In this document: one piece after another, positions 26,347 through 35,146 of the stretch
Numbering within the stretch: position 1 is the stretch's first letter
Layout of the letters: each line of letters begins with the position of its first letter
Assembly: GCA_041874755.1 (NCBI GenBank)
Contig: CP102611.1
Coordinates: 496,001-560,000 of the forward strand
Reading direction: 5' to 3'
Length of the DNA stretch: 64,000 bases
DNA from: Chitinibacter sp. SCUT-21
Lineage (GTDB): Bacteria > Pseudomonadota > Gammaproteobacteria > Burkholderiales > Chitinibacteraceae
Position numbers and translations under genes: made by a program
Notes under the pieces: model-generated
What the model saw: only the letters and a program-made list of their open reading frames with translations
What the model was told of the DNA's origin: nothing
The model's database searches: none

Positions 26347-27666
26347 CTAAGACAACACGCTTTGCTCTAGCGCCAATTTTGCTGCTTGCGCCATCTGCTC
26401 GGTCTGGGCCAGATCAATAATATACGGTGGCATAAAATATACCGTATTTCCAACCGGCCGCAGCAAAACACCAGCTTTTAATGCGTTTTGGAAGAATTTT
26501 TGTGCAAATCCAGCAGGCGCATCGAGCACATCAAAGGCCCAAATCATGCCGCGGTGCCGCCAATGCGTAATTCGAGGGTGGTTTTTTAACGGTTCAAACA
26601 CCTGATTCATCGCCTGCGCTTTGCTTCGGTTTTTGACGATGACATCATCATCACGAAAAATCTGCAGCGTAGCTAAGGCCGCGGCACACGCTAGCGCATT
26701 CCCAGTGTACGAGTGAGAATGCAAAAAAGCTTTGGCGCTGTCATCGGCATAAAAGGCTTGGTAAATCTCGTCGGTACACAGCACAACCGCCAAAGGTAGA
26801 TAGCCGCCGGTAATGCCTTTGGAAAGGCAAATCAAATCGGGCTTAATTGCCGCCTGCTCGCACGCAAACATGGTTCCGGTGCGGCCAAAACCGACGGCGA
26901 TTTCATCGGCGATCAATAAGACTTGATATTCATCACACAGTATACGTGCCTGAGCCAAGTAGCTTGGTTCATACATCGCCATACCCACCGCACCCTGCAC
27001 CAAAGGCTCGATAATCAGTGCGGCGATTTCGTCGCCGTGGTTTTTCAACACTTGCTCTAAATCGGCCAACGCACGCGTGGTGTACTCAGCTGCGCTCTCG
27101 CCTTCGTTTGCTAAACGCGGGTCTGGACTCATTACGCAAAAATTGTCGCGCACCAGCGGCGCGTAGGCAGTACGAAAAATTGGCACATCCGTCACCGACA
27201 ATGCGCCCACCGTTTCGCCGTGATAACTATCGGCCAAATACACAAAGCGGTTTTTTTTCGCCCGCCCTAAATTGCGCCAATAATGCGCGGCCATTTTTAG
27301 CGCGATTTCAGTCGCTGAAGCACCATCTGAGCCATAAAAAGCATGGCCCAGCCCCGTCAATTCGCCCAATTGCTCAGACAATTGCACCACGGGCTCGTGC
27401 GTAAAGCCAGCCAACATCACGTGTTCGAGCCGATCCATCTGTGCGCTGATGGCCGCTTTAATGCGTGGCTCATTATGGCCAAACAAATTGACCCACCAGC
27501 TTGAAACGCCGTCGATGAAGCGATGGCCATTGCAATCGGTCAACCACACGCCATTGGCGCTCGCTATCGGCACCAAGGGCATGGTTTCGTGGCGTTTCAT
27601 TTGCGTGCATGGATGCCAAACAGCCGCCATGCTGCGCGCAAGTAAAGATTCATTTGATGTTTTCAT
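26347..27666 (-). CDS. bioA: adenosylmethionine-8-amino-7-oxononanoate aminotransferase BioA
   Basis: A 439-residue PLP aminotransferase of biotin synthesis that makes diaminopelargonate. WHPCTQMK near the start, IDGVSSWWVNLFGHNEPRI, FYGSDGASATEIALKMA and the PLP-lysine segment CLSKGITGGYLPLA are BioA hallmarks. No other biotin gene is nearby. It is divergent from the threonine aldolase gene across a 110-bp gap. Confidence 0.93.
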   Translation of the reverse strand: MKTSNESLLARSMAAVWHPCTQMKRHETMPLVPIASANGVWLTDCNGHRFIDGVSSWWVNLFGHNEPRIKAAISAQMDRLEHVMLAGFTHEPVVQLSEQLGELTGLGHAFYGSDGASATEIALKMAAHYWRNLGRAKKNRFVYLADSYHGETVGALSVTDVPIFRTAYAPLVRDNFCVMSPDPRLANEGESAAEYTTRALADLEQVLKNHGDEIAALIIEPLVQGAVGMAMYEPSYLAQARILCDEYQVLLIADEIAVGFGRTGTMFACEQAAIKPDLICLSKGITGGYLPLAVVLCTDEIYQAFYADDSAKAFLHSHSYTGNALACAAALATLQIFRDDDVIVKNRSKAQAMNQVFEPLKNHPRITHWRHRGMIWAFDVLDAPAGFAQKFFQNALKAGVLLRPVGNTVYFMPPYIIDLAQTEQMAQAAKLALEQSVLS

Positions 27667-27776
27667 ATTCGCTATTTTCGCACAATCGGCGTCTAATCAT
27701 CAGAATTAGGAATATCGGCTATAGTCATTTTTGATCTAACTATTCACAATCATTGAACAAATAAACCTCAATCGCC

Positions 27777-28808
27777 ATGAAAACTCTCGACCTACGTAGT
27801 GATACTGTGACTCAGCCCACCGACGCGATGCGCCAAGCGATGGCCAACGCCATTGTCGGCGATGACGTTTACGGTGATGATCCCACTGTGATTGAACTGG
27901 AACAGCAAGCCGCAGCGCGCCTAGGCAAAGAAGCTGCTCTCTTTGTTCCCACCGGTACGTTTGGCAATCAATTGGCGATTTTAGGCCATTGCCAGCGTGG
28001 CGATGAGGTCATTGTTGGCGACGATAGCCATATCGTTTGGCATGAAGCGGGTGGCAGCGCGGTGATTGGTGGCGTGCAATTGCGCACGATTGATAGCCTC
28101 AATGGCGCAATCGATCCACACGCTGTGCAACGCAAAATCCGCCATGGCCTTGATATTCACGAGCCCAAAACCGGCTTGATTTGCTTGGAAAACGCGCATT
28201 CAAACGGCCGTGTTATTCCACTTTCGAATATGCAGGCCATTTGGAAAATTGCTCAGACCGAGCAAGTGCCGGTTCATTTAGATGGCGCCCGCATTTTTAA
28301 CGCAGCAACGCATTTACAGGTCGATGTAAAAGAAATCACGCAGTATTGCGATAGTGTGATGTGCTGCCTAAGTAAAGGTTTGGCCGCTCCGGTGGGCTCT
28401 ATTTTGGCGGGTAGTCACGATTTTATTGCTCGCGCACGTCGTTTACGCAAAATGCTCGGTGGTGGTTTGCGTCAAGCTGGCGTCTTAGCCGCACCAGGCT
28501 TGATCGCACTCAATACGATGACGGCACGTTTGCACGAAGATCACAACAACGCGCAAATGCTCGCCCAAGCGATTAGCCAAATCGATGGCATTGAAGTGGA
28601 TTTAGACAGCGTACACATCAATATGGTGTGGTTTCGCTTTACGCGCGAGATTGACGCAGCTGCAGTCAGCGCTGCGTTTAGCGCGCAGAATATCATGGTA
28701 AATCCCCCTGAGCATGGCCTGATGCGCTTGGTCACCCACTGGCAAATTAGCGAAGCCGATATTGCGCGCATCGTCGCGGTGCTTGAGCAATTGATGCCCC
28801 AAGCTTAG
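27777..28808 (+). CDS. ltaE: low-specificity L-threonine aldolase
   Basis: A 343-residue PLP enzyme that splits threonine and allo-threonine to glycine and acetaldehyde. [19 protein letters not shown] opens the protein, [11 protein letters not shown] follows, and the PLP-lysine lies in [12 protein letters not shown]. The length is normal for the family. The gene precedes metNIQ on the same strand. Confidence 0.92.
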   Translation: MKTLDLRSDTVTQPTDAMRQAMANAIVGDDVYGDDPTVIELEQQAAARLGKEAALFVPTGTFGNQLAILGHCQRGDEVIVGDDSHIVWHEAGGSAVIGGVQLRTIDSLNGAIDPHAVQRKIRHGLDIHEPKTGLICLENAHSNGRVIPLSNMQAIWKIAQTEQVPVHLDGARIFNAATHLQVDVKEITQYCDSVMCCLSKGLAAPVGSILAGSHDFIARARRLRKMLGGGLRQAGVLAAPGLIALNTMTARLHEDHNNAQMLAQAISQIDGIEVDLDSVHINMVWFRFTREIDAAAVSAAFSAQNIMVNPPEHGLMRLVTHWQISEADIARIVAVLEQLMPQA

Positions 28809-28867
28809 TTGCCGCAATCGCTTTCATCGACAATCATTAACTCAGACTTAATCAACAAAGGCGTTCC

Positions 28868-29878
28868 GTGATTTTATTAGAAAATCTCAGTAAATCTTAT
28901 CGGGTTGAAGGCCGCGACATTCCGGCACTCAAACGGATTGATTTACGCATCGCCGAAGGTGAAATTTTCGGCGTGATCGGCCACTCTGGGGCCGGCAAAT
29001 CTACCCTTATTCGCTTAATCAATCTGCTTGAGCGCCCAACGGGCGGGCGGGTATTGATCGACAATGTGGATTTGACTGAACTTAGCAGCGATCAGCTCCG
29101 TAAATCACGCCAGAAAATTGGCATGATTTTTCAGCATTTCAATCTGCTGATGAGCAAAACCGTCGCGCAAAACGTCGCCTTCCCGCTGCAAGTGGCGGGC
29201 GAGTTGAGCAAGGAGCAAATTGCGCAGCGCGTTGCCGAATTGCTCGATTTGGTTGGCTTAAAAGATCACGCCAATAAATACCCAGCCCAACTCTCTGGTG
29301 GACAAAAACAGCGCGTCGGCATCGCACGCGCCTTGGCAAACAACCCGAAGCTACTACTGTGTGACGAAGCCACCAGCGCGCTTGATCCACAAACCACATC
29401 GTCGGTATTGCAGCTTTTATTGGAAATCAACCAAAAGCTCAAACTAACGATTGTGCTGATTACGCACGAGATGAACGTGATTCGCACCATTTGCGATCGC
29501 GTTGCCGTCATTGATGGCGGTGAAATCGTCGAAATGGGCCCCGTTACCGACGTGTTTTTACACCCCAAACACACCACCACACGCCGCTTTGTTTACGAGA
29601 GCGAGCACGTTGACGAAAATGATGAAGCCGACGATTTTGCCCATGTGCCGGGCAAAATTGTTCGCCTCACTTTCAAAGGTGATGCCACGTATCAATCGCA
29701 TTTAAGCTCGCTAGCGCGTCAATTTGAAGTTGATTTCTCCATCCTCGCCGGCCGCATCGAGCGCATTAAAGCAACACCATGCGGCCAGTTAACCTTGGGG
29801 CTGGTTGGCAGCCAAGTTAACGATTTGCTGGCCAAATTAAGCGCCGAGGGCATTGTGATTGAGGAGTTGCGCGCATGA
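28868..29878 (+). CDS. metN: methionine ABC transporter ATP-binding protein MetN
   Basis: A 336-residue ATPase of the D/L-methionine importer. Walker A is [10 protein letters not shown], the signature is [15 protein letters not shown], and Walker B is [12 protein letters not shown]. The C-terminal NIL domain (from about residue 255) normally senses cytoplasmic methionine and causes trans-inhibition. The start is GTG at 28868. It overlaps metI by 4 bases. Confidence 0.95.
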   Translation: MILLENLSKSYRVEGRDIPALKRIDLRIAEGEIFGVIGHSGAGKSTLIRLINLLERPTGGRVLIDNVDLTELSSDQLRKSRQKIGMIFQHFNLLMSKTVAQNVAFPLQVAGELSKEQIAQRVAELLDLVGLKDHANKYPAQLSGGQKQRVGIARALANNPKLLLCDEATSALDPQTTSSVLQLLLEINQKLKLTIVLITHEMNVIRTICDRVAVIDGGEIVEMGPVTDVFLHPKHTTTRRFVYESEHVDENDEADDFAHVPGKIVRLTFKGDATYQSHLSSLARQFEVDFSILAGRIERIKATPCGQLTLGLVGSQVNDLLAKLSAEGIVIEELRA

Positions 29879-30552
29879 ACGAGCTAATGAATGAATTACT
29901 GAGCAATATCGACTGGGCCGATATCGGCCAAGCCACGCTAGACACCTTGAGCATGCTCGGCGGCTCGCTGCTATTTACGCTAATTTTGGGCTTGCCGCTC
30001 GGTATTTTGCTGTTTTTAACCGGTAAAAAACAACTGCTCGCGCAGCCTGTCGTGTACGGCATTTTGTCGTTTATCGTGAACGTGCTGCGCTCGGTGCCAT
30101 TTGTGATTTTGCTGATTATCATGATTCCGTTCACCGTATTGCTGACTGGCACTTCATTGGGCGTCGCAGGCGCCATTCCGCCACTGGTAGTCGGCGCAAC
30201 GCCCTTCTTCGCCCGCTTGGTCGAAACCGCGCTGCGTGAAGTGGATCGCGGCATTATTGAAGCGACGCAAGCAATGGGTGCAACGACGCGGCAAATCGTA
30301 TTAAAAGCCCTGCTCCCCGAAGCCATGCCCGGCATTTTGGCGGCGATTACCGTCACGGCAATTACGCTGGTTTCGTATGCGGCGATGTCCGGCGTCATTG
30401 GTGGCGGTGGTTTGGGCGATTTGGCGATTCGTTTTGGCTACCAGCGCTTCCAGACTGACGTCATGGTCGTGACCGTCGTCTTATTGCTGATCTTGGTGCA
30501 AGTACTGCAAATGGTCGGCGATAAATTGGTTCAGCACTTTAGTCGTAAATAA
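29875..30552 (+). CDS. metI: methionine ABC transporter permease MetI
   Basis: A 225-residue inner-membrane permease with five predicted helices. The EAA loop [25 protein letters not shown] contacts MetN. The length and the ending [12 protein letters not shown] are standard for MetI. It is translationally coupled to metN (ATGA overlap). Confidence 0.95.
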   Translation: MNELMNELLSNIDWADIGQATLDTLSMLGGSLLFTLILGLPLGILLFLTGKKQLLAQPVVYGILSFIVNVLRSVPFVILLIIMIPFTVLLTGTSLGVAGAIPPLVVGATPFFARLVETALREVDRGIIEATQAMGATTRQIVLKALLPEAMPGILAAITVTAITLVSYAAMSGVIGGGGLGDLAIRFGYQRFQTDVMVVTVVLLLILVQVLQMVGDKLVQHFSRK

Positions 30553-30642
30553 GCAGCATCTGCGCCTATATATGTTTAGAAGCAATTGATATTTTCAATT
30601 TATAGGGCTCAGTGATATTCTGTATACATACACCCCTCACAG

Positions 30643-30691
30643 GGGTATTAACACACAAACCAGCACTCCAAAAGAGTGCAACCATATACCC
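30643..30691. repeat. 49-bp palindromic element, copy G
   Basis: GGGTAT and ATACCC, both perfect, lie exactly 49 bp end to end. It is in the 158-bp metI-metQ gap and ends 19 bp before the metQ ATG, next to its ribosome-binding site. An inner hairpin GCACTC / GAGTGC is present. It could therefore affect the level of metQ relative to metNI. Confidence 0.68.
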
Positions 30692-30710
30692 TCCCAAAAG
30701 GAATAAAAGC

Positions 30711-31493
30711 ATGAAGAAAATCATCTCTCTGGTTGCCGCAGCTTCTTTGTTCGCAAGTGCTGGCGCATTTGCTGCTGACAAAATCAGCGTCGGCGCAACT
30801 GCCGTTCCACACGCTGAAATCCTCGAGTTCTTAAAACCAACTTTGGCCAAACAAGGCGTTACGCTGGACGTTAAAGTGTTCACCGACTACGTACAACCTA
30901 ATGTGCAAGTGGCCGAGAAAAAACTCGACGCCAACTTCTTCCAGCACCAGCCTTACCTGAACGAATTTAACAAAGGCAAAGGCACGACTTTGGTGAGCGT
31001 CGCTGGCGTACACGTTGAGCCATTTGGCGCGTACTCGACCAAAGTGAAAAAATTGGCCGACTTAAAAGAAGGCGCGACGGTTGCGATTCCAAATGACGCA
31101 ACCAACGGCGGCCGCGCACTCTTGTTGCTCGACAAAGCGGGCGTGATCACACTGAAAGACAAGAAAAACATCTTGGCGACCAGCAAAGACATCGCAGCCA
31201 ACCCGAAAAAACTGAAATTCAAAGAACTGGAAGCCGCAACGCTGCCACGCATTTTGAACCAAGTGGATTTGGCGCTGATCAACACCAACTACGCGCTTGA
31301 AGCTAAGCTAAACCCAAGCAAAGACGCACTGGCGATCGAAGGTTCAGAATCACCTTACGTGAATATCTTGGTAACGCGCACTGACAACAAAGACGCTGCT
31401 GCAATCAAAAAATTGGCTGCTGCGCTGAAAACACCAGAAGTGAAGAAATTCATCGCTGATAAATACAAAGGCGCGGTTGTTCCTGCGTTTTAA
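30711..31493 (+). CDS. metQ: methionine-binding protein MetQ, non-lipoprotein form
   Basis: A 260-residue NlpA/MetQ solute-binding protein with a signal peptide (MKKIISLVAAASLFASAGAFA). The mature part starts ADKISVGATAVPHAEILEFLKP, typical of MetQ. Most MetQ proteins in Gram-negatives are lipoproteins, but here the signal region has no cysteine lipobox, so the protein should be soluble in the periplasm. ATG 30711 has AGGA upstream. A terminator follows. Confidence 0.92.
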   Translation: MKKIISLVAAASLFASAGAFAADKISVGATAVPHAEILEFLKPTLAKQGVTLDVKVFTDYVQPNVQVAEKKLDANFFQHQPYLNEFNKGKGTTLVSVAGVHVEPFGAYSTKVKKLADLKEGATVAIPNDATNGGRALLLLDKAGVITLKDKKNILATSKDIAANPKKLKFKELEAATLPRILNQVDLALINTNYALEAKLNPSKDALAIEGSESPYVNILVTRTDNKDAAAIKKLAAALKTPEVKKFIADKYKGAVVPAF

Positions 31494-31522
31494 TTAACAC
31501 AGCAACAAGTATTGCCTGAAGA

Positions 31523-31549
31523 AATAAAGCCCCGATTCGGGGCTTTATT
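31523..31549. terminator. rho-independent terminator after metQ
   Basis: AATAAAGCCCC / GGGGCTTTATT forms an 11-bp stem around a GATTC loop, 30 bp after metQ. It can serve both metQ and the convergent SnoaL-like gene. Confidence 0.85.
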
Positions 31550-31574
31550 CACATCCAGCTTCTAATTTTGTACA

Positions 31575-31991
31575 TCATTGAACCTGAAACTGACGCCTTA
31601 ACCAACGGATTGGGCCACCAACTACAGGCAATTTTTGCAGCAATTCTTCCGCTGCATCCCAATAGTCACGATGCAAGGCCACTCGTCCATCGTCGGCAAA
31701 CACCAGATGCGAGCCACCAACAATCTCATAGGCTTGCCCTTTTAGGCCAAACTCAAAACGCCAAGTGACAAAAGCTTGTTGCCCTTGCACGATGCGCTCG
31801 GCAATCACAAAGCGCGGGTTTTGCGTTGTCGCGAACATATGTACAAAGATTCGTTCAATCGCGGCATGCCCTATTACGTCGTTAAACGGATCTTTAAAGC
31901 GTGCCTCGTCGGTATAAAAACGAGCCACTTCGCTCAGCGACTCAGGCGTTAAGCTTTGATACCAAGCGAGTAATTCATCCAATTGGGTCAT
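31575..31991 (-). CDS. SnoaL/NTF2-like protein
   Basis: A 138-residue cone-fold protein of the SnoaL/NTF2 type: LLAWYQSLTPESLSEVARFYTDEARFKDPFNDVIGHAAIERIFVHMF. It is the last gene of the cyclopropane fatty acid operon and overlaps the SDR gene by 4 bases. Such a protein is a regular member of this conserved cluster in proteobacteria. Its ligand or reaction is unknown. Confidence 0.8.
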   Translation of the reverse strand: MTQLDELLAWYQSLTPESLSEVARFYTDEARFKDPFNDVIGHAAIERIFVHMFATTQNPRFVIAERIVQGQQAFVTWRFEFGLKGQAYEIVGGSHLVFADDGRVALHRDYWDAAEELLQKLPVVGGPIRWLRRQFQVQ

Positions 31992-32770
31992 GATATTTTC
32001 AAAAAGCGTTCGAATAAGGCAAAGCGTACGCGGTACGGTAAAAGTTGCAAAAATTTGAGCGTATTGGTAAAGCGGTGCGGAAAATGTATTTCAAATGCAC
32101 CATCGGTAATTCCCTGCCAAATCGCACTCGCCGCCTGCTGCGGTGTTTGCAAGGCGGGCATCGCGAAATCGTTTTTGGCTGTTAAATCGGTTCTGACAAA
32201 ACCCGGATTAATCAAATACACGTCCAAACCTTTGGGGTGTAAATCGCTGTATAAAATCTCGGCCAAATTAATCAGCGCCGCTTTACTTGGCCCGTACACG
32301 CTGGCATTCGGCAAGCCCATATAGCCTGCAACGCTGGCAATCAGGCCAATCCCACCACGGCCACGCGCCAACATCGCCGGCAGCACGGTTTCAATCGCGC
32401 AATACACGCTGATCAAATTGATTTTGAGCATTTGCTCGGCACGCGCTGCGCGCACATCCCACACCCGCTCGGGTTGATAATCGGCGGCGCAAAAAATCAG
32501 CAGATCAGGCTCGCCCATTTGCGCGCAAAGTTGCGCGTACGCTGTCGGCCACGCAGCCAGATCGACCGCGTCAAACGCCAATACATGCGCTTTATCAAAA
32601 CGAGCGGCTAAAGCTTGCAATGGCGCTTCGCGCCGGGCGCTGAGTGTGACATGCGCACCAGCCGCCAGCGCCTGTTCCGCCAATGCCGCCCCAATCCCGC
32701 TGGATGCGCCGATTAGCCAAATACGTTGCCCGGCCAAGCTCGCAATCGGTCTATTCATACTGGCAAACAT
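31988..32770 (-). CDS. short-chain dehydrogenase/reductase
   Basis: A 260-residue SDR. The NAD(P) motif is GASSGIGAALA, the catalytic residues are Ser in IASVAGY and Tyr-Lys in YGPSK, and NPGFVRTD follows. An AAAGGAG ribosome-binding site lies upstream. It belongs to the cfa/DUF1365/FAD cluster and probably acts on a membrane lipid or fatty acyl intermediate, which is inferred only from context. Confidence 0.87.
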   Translation of the reverse strand: MFASMNRPIASLAGQRIWLIGASSGIGAALAEQALAAGAHVTLSARREAPLQALAARFDKAHVLAFDAVDLAAWPTAYAQLCAQMGEPDLLIFCAADYQPERVWDVRAARAEQMLKINLISVYCAIETVLPAMLARGRGGIGLIASVAGYMGLPNASVYGPSKAALINLAEILYSDLHPKGLDVYLINPGFVRTDLTAKNDFAMPALQTPQQAASAIWQGITDGAFEIHFPHRFTNTLKFLQLLPYRVRFALFERFLKIS

Positions 32771-32772
32771 GG

Positions 32773-33306
32773 CTAGCTCCTTTTTTTGAAAAACAGCGTT
32801 ACCTGACCGAGCTCAATGCCAAATTTACGCATACTGGCACGGTTGATCATGGTTTGCTCGTCGATCAGAAACATCCAATCGTCAAACTGCATTTCATAGG
32901 TTCTGCCATCTACGGGTAGCAAGAGCGTGTATTGCCAGCTCAATGCATTGCCAGCCACTTTGCCGATCGCCTCGCCTTTCACATCGGCCGCGGTGCCGCG
33001 CCAAGTACCATCAGCTTGCCGAGTTAGAGTCCAGACGCGCTGATCTTTAGTGCCATCGTCGTAGCTAAAACGCTCGTCCAACACCAATTTGCCGTTATTG
33101 TGCGTGCCGGTAATTTCGACATGAAAACGCTTCACCACTTCGCCGCCGCGCTTTTGGAACATACCCCAAGCATCCGTCTTGCCGACAAAATACTGCACCA
33201 AATCGAGCTTGGGCTCGGCCTGCTGATATTGGCTGACATCGGGCGAGGCACAGGCTGTTAATACGCCGCACAAGCCTACGATCATCGCTTTGAGTTTCTG
33301 CTTCAT
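32773..33306 (-). CDS. DUF3833 lipoprotein
   Basis: A 177-residue protein with a lipoprotein signal peptide and lipobox LTAC (Cys at about residue 19). The mature part, with YFVGKTDAWGMFQKRGGEV, ERFSYDDGTKDQRVWTL and QYTLLLPVDGRTYEMQFDDWMFL, is typical of DUF3833. It is probably anchored to an envelope membrane facing the periplasm. It overlaps the MFS gene by 4 bases. Function unknown, but a constant member of the CFA-linked cluster. Confidence 0.8.
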   Translation of the reverse strand: MKQKLKAMIVGLCGVLTACASPDVSQYQQAEPKLDLVQYFVGKTDAWGMFQKRGGEVVKRFHVEITGTHNNGKLVLDERFSYDDGTKDQRVWTLTRQADGTWRGTAADVKGEAIGKVAGNALSWQYTLLLPVDGRTYEMQFDDWMFLIDEQTMINRASMRKFGIELGQVTLFFKKRS

Positions 33307-34580
33307 GATGTTGCCTCCGAATCAATGGCCAATCGACGTAATAAGATCAGTGCAGCCATTTTAAATAAGCACGGCAAGCCGGCATAAACCCATGCCAAAG
33401 CGACGCCTGCCGGCTGGCCCGGTTGATATTGCAACCACGCCAGCAACGGCAAAGCCAATCCCGCCAAGGCTAAAGCCAATTTGCCGAGCAAAGTCCAAAC
33501 ACCGTAATAACTGGCGGGCGCTTGATCGGGCGGAATCACTTTAGCAAGCAGCACTGGCGGCAAGGCCAAATCTGCACCCAAGGCTAAACCCGCAGCGATA
33601 CACACCAATAAATAAGCCAGCGTATCGCCCTGCCCCAACACAGCTGCGCCACAAAAACTCAGCACCGCGAGCACCATGCCCCAGCGCCAGCTGCAGAGCA
33701 CCCCAATCCTGCGTGCCAACTGCACCCACAGCGGCAAACCAATTGCTGCGGCAATAAAGTAGGATGCCAAAAACGCCCCCGCCCACTGCGGCGCACCGAT
33801 GCGATCGTTGATAAAAAACAGTGCCAAAGTCGCGGGAATCGAGACCGAAATCGCATTTAAAAAATACGGCGCGAGCAAAGCGCGAAAGCGGCGATTTTGG
33901 CCAATCAACACAACAGCCTCGCGCCAAGTGATGGCCTGCACCGCTTGCCGTGGCCACGCGGGCGCAAAGCGCAGTAAAGCCCAAACACTGAGCGCCAATA
34001 ACGCGGTAAACAGTAGCGCGTACAGCACAAAACCATCATTAATCGCCGCGCGAGGCTGGCTCAAAATCAGGCTGGGGATCACACTGGCGGCAATCACCCC
34101 GAGCAATCCCGCGCCTTCACGCCACCCCGCCGCGCCAAGCAATTGCCCTTCCGCGCCGAGTTTCGCGCCCCAAGCCAAATACGCGATATTGAGCATACTG
34201 TGTGCCGTATAAGCGACAACTAACATCACAGCAAGCCATAGCAGCAAATACCCCTGCGCTAGATGCGGCAGCCACAGCCCAGCAAAACCCAAGGCCAATA
34301 AAAAAGCGCCCAGATGCAGCCACAGCTTGAGCTGGAAGCCGTTTAAACGATCAATCCATCGCCCCAGCAGCGGGTCTTGCAGCGTATCAATCAGCCGCGC
34401 CAGAAACAGCACCCAGCCGGTGCCCGCCAAGGCCAAGCCCCAATGCGTGCTGTAATACGCGGGGATTTGCACATACACCGGCAAGGCCGACATCGCCAGC
34501 GGCAGGCCGAGCAAACCATACGCGATCAGCGCGCCTGTGCTGCTGATCGCCGCCCTGTCGGCTGGCACGGCCGCATTCAT
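33303..34580 (-). CDS. MFS transporter of the GPH/MFS_2 type
   Basis: A 425-residue membrane protein with about 12 helices. The segment GTGWVLFLARLIDTLQDPLLGRWIDR matches MFS_2 (glycoside-pentoside-hexuronide cation symporter) proteins. In this operon it is more likely to move a lipid or lipid precursor than a sugar; that is inference from neighbours. It overlaps the chalcone isomerase-like gene by 4 bases. Confidence 0.75.
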   Translation of the reverse strand: MNAAVPADRAAISSTGALIAYGLLGLPLAMSALPVYVQIPAYYSTHWGLALAGTGWVLFLARLIDTLQDPLLGRWIDRLNGFQLKLWLHLGAFLLALGFAGLWLPHLAQGYLLLWLAVMLVVAYTAHSMLNIAYLAWGAKLGAEGQLLGAAGWREGAGLLGVIAASVIPSLILSQPRAAINDGFVLYALLFTALLALSVWALLRFAPAWPRQAVQAITWREAVVLIGQNRRFRALLAPYFLNAISVSIPATLALFFINDRIGAPQWAGAFLASYFIAAAIGLPLWVQLARRIGVLCSWRWGMVLAVLSFCGAAVLGQGDTLAYLLVCIAAGLALGADLALPPVLLAKVIPPDQAPASYYGVWTLLGKLALALAGLALPLLAWLQYQPGQPAGVALAWVYAGLPCLFKMAALILLRRLAIDSEATS

Positions 34581-35146
34581 GATTTGTCCCCTAATAATTG
34601 GGCGCGCAGGCCACTATCTTTGCTGCGCACGTCAAACCAAATCGCGAAAAACGCTTTGGCAAATTCAGGATCTCGAATCTCAGCCAGCAAGCGGCGGCTA
34701 TTGTAAAAACGGCAGCCGACATTGGGCAGATAAACACCAATCAGCTGATCGCCCTCGTTCACATCGGTAAATGCGCGCTGCATTTCGCTCTCCCAACGCT
34801 GCAGCGTCGCGGCTGAATAGCGCTGCGCAAATAGACGACGAATTTCATCCAAGCTGGTCGAGACAAATTGCTCGCGGCTAATGCTGCGGTGGTAGGTCAG
34901 CTCGAGCGCAAACGGCGCGTTGGCATCAAACCTTGGCTGCTCGCTCCATAATTTGGCGGTGTAGATTCGCAGGCCAAACCAGCGCAAATCGCCATTGCCG
35001 ATCACCTTGGCCTGCGGTAATTGTTCGCGCCAAGCGTTAGCATTCGCCAGCATGGGTATTAGCCCCAAGCAAGCAAGCAGCAATAGCTTGGCGGCAATAC
35101 CCTGCAGCGTATTAACGCGCTTTTTGCAGCATAAACTGAATAACAT
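34577..35146 (-). CDS. chalcone isomerase-like secreted protein
   Basis: A 189-residue protein. After a signal peptide (cut near ANANA) the mature domain has WFGLRIYTAKLW, ALELTYHRSISREQFVSTSLDEIRRL and GVYLPNVGCRFYN, like the bacterial chalcone isomerase-like family, whose reaction is not settled. ATG 35146 has AGGGG at good distance and overlaps cfa by 35 bases; longer frames run deep into cfa and are unlikely. Part of the signal peptide is encoded by a 49-bp palindromic element (copy K). Confidence 0.7.
   Translation of the reverse strand: MLFSLCCKKRVNTLQGIAAKLLLLACLGLIPMLANANAWREQLPQAKVIGNGDLRWFGLRIYTAKLWSEQPRFDANAPFALELTYHRSISREQFVSTSLDEIRRLFAQRYSAATLQRWESEMQRAFTDVNEGDQLIGVYLPNVGCRFYNSRRLLAEIRDPEFAKAFFAIWFDVRSKDSGLRAQLLGDKS
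35054..35102. repeat. 49-bp palindromic element, copy K
   Basis: GGGTAT and ATACCC, both perfect, lie exactly 49 bp end to end. The 17-base arms match at 14 positions (GGGTATT and CCAAGC blocks), giving a long hairpin. It lies 10 bp after the cfa stop codon on the minus strand and encodes the hydrophobic core of the next protein's signal peptide. Confidence 0.65.

Noticed and set aside
30553..30710. metQ leader as a SAM riboswitch
   Set aside because: It is short, lies inside the operon, and its structure is explained by a 49-bp palindromic element and one small hairpin. I see no SAM riboswitch motif.
33541..33984. A 147-codon frame on the minus strand
   Set aside because: It is a shifted frame inside the MFS transporter gene, which has clear helices and family motifs in the other frame.
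34205..34253. CCGTAT...ATACCC at 49 bp inside the MFS gene
   Set aside because: Only the GTAT core matches on the left and it is in coding DNA. One such hit is expected by chance among the ATACCC sites.
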